Of a stretch of 64,000 nt of DNA, positions 55,460 through 64,000 are shown piece by piece. The stretch spans positions 1,123,583-1,187,582 of the forward strand of contig JYIP02000002.1 in NCBI GenBank assembly GCA_001051155.2. Direction: 5' to 3'. The notes beneath the pieces are model-generated. The model worked only from the letters and a program-made list of their open reading frames with translations, searched no databases and was not told the origin of the DNA. This DNA is from Chrysoporthe austroafricana. Taxonomy: Eukaryota > Ascomycota > Sordariomycetes > Diaporthales > Cryphonectriaceae. The first letter of the stretch is position 1; each line of letters begins with the position of its first letter. The translations under genes were made by a program, and so were the position numbers.

Positions 55460-58004
55460 TCAGATCGTGAGGGTGCTGGTCAGCGGCAGGTCCCTACTGC
55501 TGCTGCCCACGTACAACGGATAATCTCCCGTCTGCAGCAGCCACTTCTGCGCCGCCACGTCCCACGTGCTCAGGTCCCTCCTCGTCAGCGGGAAGGAGAC
55601 GCTGGTGCTCGCGCCCGCGGTGAGGACGGGCTTCGCGAAGCCGCGCAGCTGCCTAACGGGCCCGCCGGGGATGCCGACGTACAGCTGCGCGACCTCGGCG
55701 CCGTCGACCGAGCCCGTGTTCGTCACCGTCGCGCTGACGGTGGCGACGACGTCCCACAGGTCCTCCTGGCCGCCCTCCAGGATCTGGCCCGTCGGGTACG
55801 ACGCCGTGGAGGCGTTCCCGCGCGCGACGCTCAGCCCCGAGAAGGAGAACGTCGTGTAGCTCAGCCCGAAGCCGAACTCGTACCGCGGCGTGATGTTCTT
55901 GGCGTCGAATGCCCGGTAGTCGATGTACACGCCCTCGGTGAAGTTGGCCTGCGGGAACAGCGCGAACTCGCCCTCGGGCTCCGCCGGGCCCGCGAGGCCG
56001 TCGTAGTCGCTCTCGTTCTTGGGGATCGAGTACGGCAGCTTGCCGCTGAAGTTCTCGTCGCCGTACAGCAGCGAGACGAGCGCCTTGCCGCTGTCCTGGC
56101 CGGGCACGTGCGCGAAGATCAGGGCCGTCACGTTCGGGTGGTCGATAAACGTATCCACCAGCCGGGCGCCGGCGTTCTGGATGATGACGATGGTGTTGGC
56201 GCACTTCGCGGCCACGTTGAGGATGATGCTGTCGGTGTAGTCGTCGTGCAGGTCGGGCCTGTCCCAGCCCTCCGAGGCGAAGGCGTTGACATCGACGATG
56301 CAGGCATCCGACGTGGGGTCCACCTCGGGGTCGGTGTTCTCAAAGTCCCAGTACAGCCCGGTCATGTCGTCCTGCGCGCGGACGCTGAGCGCCTCGAACG
56401 GCGAGGAGATATAGGCAGGCTCGTTGGCACCGGAACCGCCGCCCGACACAATGGTGCCGTTGACCGCAATGCCCCGGCCGTACGCCACCGCCGCGGTGCC
56501 GTTGTCTGTGTACTCAGTCCAGGTGTCATTGGCGCCCAGCGGGTACTGGCCGCTATTCCACCCGCTGTTGCCAGGGTAGAAGGAGTCCGGCGTCTTGGCG
56601 GAGTAGCCGTACAGGGAGATGAGCTGGGGCGACTGGAGAGGCAGGGTGTTGTTGACGTTCTTGACCAGGACGTGGCCCTCCAGCGCACCCTGGTAGACGA
56701 CGTCCTTGAAGCTCGCATTCCAGCCTATGACCCTCTCGTGCGGCGCGGTCAGGTCGTACGGGATGCCGACGCCGAGGGCGGGATAGTCGCTGGAGTCTTG
56801 TCCCATCTGGTACCATGCGGCCACGATTCTGGTTGCCATGTCATCAAGCCTCGCGGTGGTGACCGAGCCGTTGTTGATGGCGTCTACCAGGTATGGCCCC
56901 CAGTACTCGGAGCCGGTGGGCATAGTCATGTCGAGACCCGCGTTGGCGCTGGCCACACCCGCGTGCTGACCACCCCAGTCCGAGACCACAAAGCCCTGGA
57001 AGCCGAGCTCGGTCTTGAGGATATTGTTGAGCGTCCAGCTGTTCTGGCAGGCCCAGGAGCCGTTGATGCGGTTGTACGAGCACATGATGTTGCCAGTACC
57101 CGCGTGGACTGCGTCCTGGAAGGGCCTTCGGCGACCTGTCAGCTCTGGCCGGGACGACCGGCGGCGCGGCCGGGGGCGGAGGCGGGGGGCTACTCACCAG
57201 AGGTACAGCTCGTGCATGGTCTTGTCGTCCAGGTCGGAGCTCACGCTCGACACGTCGCCCTCCGGGTTACGGTTCGTCTCCTGCTCGTAGGCGATGTAGT
57301 GCTTGACGCTCGTGATGACGCCGACGCTCTGCGCGCCCTGCACCGTCTCGTACGCCAGCGCGCCGCACAAGTACGGATCGTTCGAGAAGCCCTCCCAGTT
57401 CCGGCCGTTCTCGGCGATCCGGCCCAGGGGCCCGACGACGGGGCCCAGCGCGATGTTGGTGCCCTTCTTGCGGAACTCGCCCGCCATGCCGATGGCGCGC
57501 TGGTGCGCGAGGTCGCGGTTCCAGGAGGCCCCGACGGACCACCCTGAGGCCCAGGAGGTGACATAATCCGTGGACCGCAGGCCGTTGCCCGCGTCCGAGA
57601 GGCAGAGGCCCGGGAAGCCGAGGCGTGGGATCGAGGCGATTGTGCCAGAGCAGCCGGTGCTGGTTGACTCGATGCCACCGGTGAGGTTGACCTAGGCGGA
57701 GAGGTTAGCTCGCTTGCCATACTGTCTACCTCATGTCTCCCGTGTCTGTCCAAAGCCTGCCCGAGGCTGTTGTGGGTGTGAAGAGGGCTGAGCTACCTAC
57801 CTTCTCCTCAAGCGTCATCTGCGCAACCAGCGCCGTCGCCTTCTCGAACGCCGCCGCCCAATTCCCCGTGCCAGTGGCATTTGGACTCGGGTAGAAGGGC
57901 GGTGACTCGCCGTAGAAGTACGAGTCGTCCGTAATCACATCGGACTGGGCCACCGCCTGGCTGGCGAGCAGCCCCAAGAGGCCGTACAGTACTGAACCCG
58001 TCAT
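55460..58004 (-). CDS. Secreted GH3 beta-glucosidase
   Basis: Three exons, 58004-57801, 57691-57198 and 57125-55460, give about 787 aa. [20 protein letters not shown] is a signal peptide. The GH3 N-domain shows MTLEEKVNLTGG across intron 1, [57 protein letters not shown] and [14 protein letters not shown] with nucleophile Asp282. The C-domain has [15 protein letters not shown], and a fibronectin-III-like domain closes the protein ([40 protein letters not shown]). Several N-glycosylation sites (NATG, NGSV, NDTW) are present. It hydrolyses cellobiose and related beta-glucosides and would complement the xylanase in this window in plant biomass use. Large antisense frames over it are codon-bias shadows. 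Confidence 0.95.
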
Positions 58005-59315
58005 TTGGCAAGGAAGGGGAACAAGACACTTTCGAGCGAGGTCAGGGACTCGAAGATGTGAGATCTACGCCTACAGAACAGACTACAATCATTCTCTCCA
58101 ACCGAGAGACAATGGGATGAATCATTGCATTTATTGTTGTCGATCCCTACTCGGCACGCACTCCTAGTTCGCCTACACGTATGCTTGTATGCTTTCTTTG
58201 TCATAACACCACCACGGTTGCATGACTCTGCACCGAGGTGGGTTCCGTGGAACCTCACAAATTACACTATTACTTAGCATCGCCATCTAACCCGGCATCT
58301 CGTGAGGGGTCGAGAGACATCCCTCCCCTATCCTCCGCATCGGAACGGCTCAAAGTTCTTGAAAGCAGTGTCGGAAAACCCGGGGGGACGAGGGAGAATC
58401 GGGCCTTTTCAGGTGGCACCGGTGGAGATGGACAATAGGGAACAACGGACAAGATCTCGACGCGGCGGGCGTGTTATTGGTAAGATGTTGGGCGGCGATG
58501 ACCCGTTTGGGATATGGTCGAGGCACTTACGCAGGCGCCTGGCAGCGTTGGGATGGCCTGCGTAGTTCGTCGTGGTGCTGCCCTGGTGCCTGGCACCCTA
58601 GGGGGTCCCGACGCCTGGGGCGGAATGCGGGGAACCGCCTGTCGATCCGGGGAAATACGCTTACTATGCTCGGGCTATAAGCAGGGTGTTCTCATGGTTG
58701 TCCACACCCAGGAAACAGCCCAGCGACGCAGCACCACCCCAGGTGCCCAGGTATCGGGTAAGCCTCGGCTGATCGGAGGGAACCAGGACGATGCAACGTC
58801 CTGCACAGATAGAGGCGGGTCCAGGATCGAACCAGGTTTTCATCGCCCCGGGTCAATCTCGTCCGACAACATCGGGCCCGTGACCACGATTGTGGATAGA
58901 AAAAATTCCTCGGCGTCGCTGACCGCAAAAGTGAATTCTCGGTTCCTTTCGACCTCGGCTTCCCAATGTATGCCCGAGATTGGGCCGCTTGAGTCGAATG
59001 CCCAACGCGTCACTACTCGCCAGCTTAACCGCATATCGTAGACCAGCGGTTGTCTCCGGGAGGTTGTCATTGCAAGAGAGCAGCGCTCGGGCGCGCAGGA
59101 AACCAATCTCCCACCCATCATGGAGTTTCTGCTTGCGTAGCACACCCGGTGAGGCTGTGAGCTCATGACCGGCAAGCACACGTCAACAAGGGCTCAAGGG
59201 TCCGAGAGCCGGTAAAGGATGGAACAGAAGGTGTACCGCGATGCCATTAATTTCCATGCTGTCATGCACCTTCTCTTGGCAATACTAAAGTAAGGAACCC
59301 GCTGCCATCCACACA
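58005..59315. other. Intergenic region
   Basis: GH3 promoter on the left. A minus-strand frame at 58840-59181 (about 113 aa, ending in EEFFLSTIVVTGPMLSDEI) has protein-like composition but no recognised domain or partner exon. A tRNA B-box-like motif near 58830 was considered and rejected. No gene supported. Confidence 0.45.
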
Positions 59316-60756
59316 TCAATAATATCCACCCTTTCGGCCACCCTTCTGGTGCCGGTCTTGGCGACTCCTCGGATATGGTCCCCAATTCGATTCGTGGTGG
59401 TTGCGAGGCGGGTGGCGGCCACGATCACGACCGTGATGCTGATGGCGCGGCTCTGGGTCTGGTACTGGTATCTTCTCTTCCACTTCAATCTCATATTCCT
59501 CGTATTCCTCCTTTGTATACTCGTCATTGGTGTCCCTCTCCCTCCTTGCCTCTTCGGCGTCGTACACGAAACGCATCGTTTGGGGCTCTTGGCCCGACTT
59601 CGGTCGCTTTCCCCCGGGCCATGATCCCGAAATTGCAGGAGACGTAGCAGATCCGGGCGTGATGGGGTACCTAACCTTCTCATCATCCTCGCACCTCTCA
59701 CACCAGATGTCAAACCGGTGGAGCGAGCCCTCGCCGTCCTCGACCTCCTGGTTCAGCTTGATCTTGATGTCGATGAACTTGGACAGCTCGAACCTCATGC
59801 CGACGTCGGTGTACTTGCTGAACTGGGTGTATAGATCCAGCAGATCCAGCATCACCTCGAGGACGCTGGGCCGGCTGGTGTGGTATCTCCCCAGATCAAG
59901 AGAGCGTATCTTCTCAACATCCCGGTCGTTCAGGAGAGCCGCCAGCTCGACGATGGCCAGAACCATGGTGAAGGTAGATGCCTTGATCGGCGCGAATGTC
60001 TTGTACATGTCGATTGATATGTCGTAGGCCATGGGGATGACATCCCGAGCCACGTCAGGATGATACAGATAGCGCACCATCTTGACCAAGACTTTCTGCG
60101 GATAGCGAGCTCGAAAGTCAAAGCCGATGGTTTCAAGGATGTGCCGCTCTAGACCGATAATGATCTTGTGCGGACTGTCGAAGACCTGTGCGTAGACCAT
60201 CAGCACCTCTGGCTAGATCTGTCGCAGGGTGGGGGCAAAACTGGCATACCTTATCGTCCTGGGTCGTAGGATGGTCTGGATTCTTTATATTGTAGGCTGC
60301 GCAGAGGATCTCCTTGGACTTCTTGATGGTATCCTCGACCTTGCATGCCATAAACAGCGATGCAAGGGAGGCATCTTGGTAGTTATACTCGGCATCACGG
60401 TGACAGAGTCGGAAAAGGTGGTAGTACGTGCAGGCGGTCGTGAAGGTCTTGACGGGCCTGAAGCAATGATCAGTCTTGACATGCGGTAGACAGACAGCAG
60501 GGGAGGGGCTGAGTACGTACAGACGCAGAGCCTGACGGACGGAGTCGATCAGCTGAACACCTTGTATCCTATATGAGTCTTCTCTGGCTGGATCACATCC
60601 ATACTCCTTCTGCAGCCGGCGTATGTTCTGCTCAAACCTGAACTGATTTGAAAGGGCAATGTTGCCGGGGCTTGGACCCTTCGAACCATCGTCAGCTGGC
60701 GGCGGAGGGCTTGGTCTCCGCTGGGGCCGTGAAGATTTGGTGGCAGTCGGAGACAT
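59316..60756 (-). CDS. CTK2: Cyclin, CTD kinase I beta subunit (Ctk2-like)
   Basis: Three exons, 60756-60521, 60457-60250 and 60212-59316, give about 446 aa. The cyclin fold starts near residue 35 (LSNQFRFEQNIRRLQKEYGC, REDSYRIQGVQLIDSVRQAL) and includes PVKTFTTACTYYHLFRLCHR, ASLASLFMACKVEDTIKKSK, PEVLMVYAQVFDSPHKIIIG and LERHILETIGFDFRARYPQK. The order and intron-spanning blocks match fungal Ctk2, the cyclin partner of the Ctk1 kinase that phosphorylates Ser2 of the RNA polymerase II C-terminal domain. The C-terminal 110 residues are disordered, first acidic (KEEYEEYEIEVEEKIPVPDP), then basic with many His/Arg. GTG rather than ATG begins the longest open stretch of exon 3, which supports the splice structure. 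Confidence 0.85.
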
Positions 60757-61581
60757 GGCTGAGTAGTTGGCAGGCCAGACAATGGACCGGCGCGAGATAT
60801 GAGGTATGGGGGATGAGATGTCTCTCGTCGATCACAATGGGCCGGCAGGGCGGCGACAAGACGGTGGACCAGCCGGCGTCCGGCACAAGAGCAAGGTGCG
60901 CTACAAGAATCGGGGATGCTGGTTTCCAGAAGTTAAGTTAGAGGTCCGTGGCGTACTGAGATTCAGGACTATGGCGTCGGGATGGTGCTGGAAGGCAAGC
61001 TGCTGGATGGGAGAGGGGACTGTCGAGGTCTTGATGATGGAACAGCTTCGAGTCCAATCAACCATCATCAATGAATGCTCTGGGCTGGAAAAGGCAGGGA
61101 CCGGTCAAGCCACAATCTCTTATCGGGACGATAAGGTGCCACATTCACATGTAAACCTCAGCACCCTGGCACGATGGAACCTTGGGGCCCTGTAAACTCT
61201 ACAAGACAGCAGCTGAGGGCTATGCATTTCCACCGAGTGCCAGCGTTGCTGCTTGTGATTGTAAGTGTGCCATTTTGTCTTAACCCTCGACGATAGACTG
61301 AGCCGAGCCTGTGGCTTGTGACTCACAGCCTGACGGCTTGAGGGCGTCATCAGCCACAAACTCTGGCAGGCACAGCCAACAGCTGATCCTGGTTGCCTAG
61401 TTCCGAATTATTACACAGTGCCACCATGCTGGCAGTATATGACCAGCTTGGACCGATTCTTCCTGCAAACCCCCGTGTATTTTAGGTAATTTGCTCTAAA
61501 ATTCAGTCTATTCTATATGCCATTTATACCTGCTCCCCCTCAGGCGGTGAAGACGGAGAGACCGCATTCATTATTTTCAAT

Positions 61582-61689
61582 ATGAAGGCCTTGTCGACAG
61601 TACTGGCTACGGCTGTAGCCTGCCACGGTGCAGTCGTCACTCCTCTCCGATCAGCTATTACAATCCATGGAAGCATTTCTCTCGTCTGA
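61582..61689 (+). CDS. Short signal-peptide-like frame, possibly broken gene
   Basis: A 35-residue frame begins MKALSTVLATAVACHGAVVT, a plausible secretion signal, and then stops. One frame over, a continuous stretch from about 61655 to 61786 reads SMEAFLSSDAAVSSLETAVE and ends VIDAVSYRIIGDILVE before a stop. Joined by a one-base shift they would make a roughly 67-residue secreted protein. It could be a decayed small secreted protein, an assembly indel, or chance. Confidence 0.2.
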   Translation: MKALSTVLATAVACHGAVVTPLRSAITIHGSISLV

Positions 61690-61997
61690 TGCCGCCGTTT
61701 CTTCCTTGGAGACGGCGGTCGAGAGCTCAACCGAAGTCATCGATGCAGTTTCCTATCGAATTATTGGTGACATATTGGTCGAGTAGGCAGCCAAGAACGC
61801 CGTCCAAATAGCCCGTCGGTTACTCCACCTTGCCTATATTGGGAGGCACTCGTGGCCCACCAACTGCTCCGTCTAGCAGACGTCTAGTTTCCTGTGCGTG
61901 TGCTTTGAACAGAGTAGGGCTTAGTGACTTGGAGACGCCCGATGCTTACCCTTGATCCAGCTACCCACCCTATTCCTCTCTATTGAGAAGCGTCAAA

Positions 61998-62165
61998 ATG
62001 AGTTCGTCTCAGGAAAAAGCGTCCGTCGACAAGAACGGCCCTACATCACTACTCGGTTCTTCATCGGAAAATGCATCAATTCAAGGAGATCAAGATCCCA
62101 AGGAGCTGAATTCCACCAACGACGACGAGAACAATGGCGCCAGGGCGACTTATTCTCACGGATAA
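61998..62165 (+). CDS. Short hydrophilic frame (MSSSQEK...)
   Basis: A 55-residue frame in a good start context (CAAAATGAG), rich in Ser, Asn, Asp and Glu (SSSENASIQGDQDPKELNST). The composition resembles the cytosolic N-terminal tail of fungal MFS transporters, and it lies beside an FAD monooxygenase, a common partner. No membrane segments follow before the neighbouring gene's 3' end at 62275. It may be a truncated transporter remnant or chance. Confidence 0.25.
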   Translation: MSSSQEKASVDKNGPTSLLGSSSENASIQGDQDPKELNSTNDDENNGARATYSHG

Positions 62166-62274
62166 ACGACATGCTTATTTCCGCATATCAGACTGTGGAG
62201 GCAGATGCTCTATCAGGCTTGCTGCCTATTCGACTCTATTGTGTATGTCCGAAGCTCCTGACCGACAGCGACGC

Positions 62275-63608
62275 TCATGAATGTGCAGCCTGCTTGATCT
62301 CCTCTACCCAGTTCTCAGCCTCACGTGCCAAATCTGGATCATACAGCCAGCGCAACTCCCCACCATCTCCCCGGGTCAGCGACTGGTCCGCCCAGATGGC
62401 CTCCGGTGGCAGCTTGGCTCGTTCGGCTTCCGGCAGGCGCTTAGCATTCATCTGCTGCGTCAGGTCGAGCACCTTCTTAACCCGTTCCTGGCGGTAGCTC
62501 TGCCACCTCTCTAGAGCCCTGTCGAGTGTCACCTCCGGCGAAAGCTTGGACAGAAGCGTAGCCAAGGCGCGCACATCCTCGAAAGCCTGGTTGGCACCCT
62601 GTCCCGCAGTTGGAGGAATAGCATGCGCTGCATCGCCCACGAGGATAACCTTCTTGGACTCCGAGGACCATGACGATAGAGGCGGGATACCGTAGAAGGC
62701 CCAGAACCCCATACGATCCACCGGCGTTGCCTCCAGGGCTGATTGCACCACGTCAGGCCAGTCAGCCTTATTCTCCTGCAGCATATCGTAAAGCTTTTGC
62801 TTGTCTTTTCGCAGCGCTTCCCACCCTGCAGCGTCCAGTTCTGCAAACCGCCTTTGCGACCCAATAAAAAGTTCTGACCCGTCCGGCTTCTGGGGGACAA
62901 GCAAGAACGCGCCAGGCTTAGCCATAACGGTTGCGGGCAGCTGGTAGCCCTCGGGAATGCGAAGGTCAGATCGCTGAACGACGCTATTAATGCCTATAAA
63001 ACCTGCATACATCGGCTTCACTTGAGGCAGGAAGGTTCCGCGCACAGCGGAGTGAATGCCATCTGCCCCGATTAGGAGAGAGGCCGAGCCAGTCTCGCCA
63101 TTTGCCAGACTGAATTGCACCTCGTCTGGGCCATCCGAGATAATAGCAGTTAGCCTACTGTTGTAGCGGATAGGGATCTGGCGCTCCTGCAGCATAGCCT
63201 GCATCTCGTTCAGGAGTTCCTTGCGCATAATTCTAATGGCTTGGTAACTGTACAGCTTCTCGGAACCAAAGTAGTACAGATCGGTGGTCTGGTCCTGACC
63301 ATCTTTGAAGGTGAGCACGTCGAACTGCAACGAATTGTCGCGGACGCGCTTATAGACGCCGACGCTATCGAGAACCCGCAGGGCGTTGGGAGAGAGCATT
63401 ACACCACCACCTTGGTCGTAGCTCTCGGAGCGGGCCTCGTAGACGGTGCACGGAATGTGCAGGTCGTGGAGCGCCAGAGCGAGGGTGAGGCCCTGTCAGC
63501 CGCGTTAGCTAGGCACTGAGAAGAGTGCTGCGCTTTAGAAGGCCAGCAGTACTTACAGCGAGTCCTGCGCCAATGATGGTCACATGAGAAGGGGGCTGTC
63601 AGCGTCAT
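62275..63608 (-). CDS. FAD-dependent monooxygenase (salicylate hydroxylase/KMO-like) with 5' frameshift
   Basis: The main exon (63492-62275) continues from an upstream exon ending at 63557 through a 64-nt intron (GTAAGT...ACAG). The fused product has the Rossmann start SHVTIIGAGLA|GLTLALALHD, then TVYEARSESYDQGGGVMLSP, RKELLNEMQAML, ASLLIGADGIHSAVRGTFLP (DG motif) and VILVGDAAHAIPPTAGQGAN (GD motif): a group A flavin monooxygenase of about 422 aa. The natural start MTLTAP at 63608-63606 is one frame off from SHVTII. The mismatch falls on a run of five C (plus-strand G at 63591-63595); with four the frame would be continuous. I saw no alternative upstream exon. The gene is either broken at its start or affected by a sequencing indel. 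The substrate is unknown. Confidence 0.8.
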
Positions 63609-64000
63609 GGCGAGCAAGGGTTGCGGGTTGTGCAGTTGGTCGGGAATAGGTCAGTCACTACGAATGAGTCTGGAGGATGTGGTTGATGCAGGACTTGTTT
63701 GTCCCTTCGAGGCGACGGCTTCGGCCTACTTTTCTATTTCAACCTCACCGAATTGGATGTCCGGTGTGCGGTGTGCGGCGCCCCCAAAACTGCAGTAAGT
63801 ACGTTGCATGAAGCTAAATGCATTGTGGGCCACTAATTGCCCATGGTGAGAGGAGCTTTCCTTATACGTTGCATTCTGTAAGCGCCAAGTCCCTATGCTG
63901 CAATACGTGTGATGCGGTCTGCGATGCCGCTTTTGTAATTGCTATGTCAGCCGTGCCCCCCTGATAGCCTCGTAGGTCCTCAAAGGTACATAGTAGGAAA
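63609..64000. other. 5' flank of the monooxygenase gene
   Basis: No gene seen. A minus-strand ATG at 63809 opens a short frame with a GTGAGG donor, but its phase does not fit the monooxygenase exon. The window ends here. Confidence 0.45.

Larger units (their letters stand above)
60757..62274. other. Intergenic region with two small frames
   Basis: Contains two short plus-strand frames listed separately (61582-61689 and 61998-62165). Overlapping frames at 60648-61195 have no domain. Otherwise nothing recognised. Confidence 0.4.

Noticed and set aside
56108..57547. 479-codon plus-strand frame antisense to the GH3 gene
   Set aside because: It spans two GH3 introns without change in character and has no domain, consistent with codon-bias shadowing.
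58800..58850. tRNA-like B-box (GGTTCGATCC on the minus strand)
   Set aside because: No matching acceptor stem, A-box or anticodon arm could be folded around it, and no T-run follows in the right place.

Overview
The window looks like a filamentous ascomycete (Pezizomycotina, most likely Sordariomycetes). The genes are GC-rich and carry short GT-AG introns (about 50-290 nt, often near the 5' end). The gene set is typical of that group: HET-domain proteins, a GH10 xylanase with a fungal CBM1, GH3, GH47 and GH76 enzymes, a GPI-type serine/threonine/glycine-rich wall protein, a Mep/Amt ammonium transporter, a DUF7726 protein and a decayed fungal PD-(D/E)XK-like gene. Nothing viral or bacterial was recognised, and I saw no tRNA or rRNA by eye. 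All exon structures were inferred by hand from splice signals and reading-frame continuity.

Layout. 0-11 kb: a DUF4140/DUF4139 protein carrying nucleoporin-like SLFG repeats, a small membrane-protein candidate, an alpha/beta-hydrolase (DUF676-like) and an ammonium transporter. 11-18 kb: gene-poor DNA holding two relics, a frameshifted PD-(D/E)XK-like gene and the 3' part of a short-chain dehydrogenase, abutting tail to tail. 18-24 kb: two complete HET-domain genes in divergent orientation with a 276-bp shared promoter, then a 59-residue two-helix membrane microprotein with its own TATA box. 24.7-25.6 kb: a small lysine-rich nuclear protein. 25.6-30.4 kb: mostly empty, with a minisatellite. 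30-35 kb: xylanase and an F-box/ankyrin protein. 36-46 kb: wall protein with 20 TGSGS repeats, an SDR, a GH76 DFG5/DCW1-type enzyme and a type II membrane glycosyltransferase. 45.6-48.8 kb: a divergent acyl-CoA dehydrogenase / APH-kinase pair. 49-58 kb: GH47 mannosidase, DUF7726 protein, palmitoyl-protein thioesterase and a secreted GH3 beta-glucosidase. 59-64 kb: CTDK-I cyclin subunit (Ctk2-like) and an FAD monooxygenase with a probable one-base frameshift near its start.

Functional themes. Several genes act in the secretory pathway or cell wall (GPI wall protein, GH76, fucosyltransferase-like GT, GH47) and two in plant-biomass use (GH10-CBM1, GH3). The ACAD/APH pair matches the two halves of animal ACAD10/ACAD11, and its shared promoter holds two CCGAGG motifs (fatty-acid response core) and a perfect 10-bp inverted repeat. 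The HET pair with its downstream membrane microprotein is the best candidate for an undescribed recognition or cell-death module, but that link is inference from position only.
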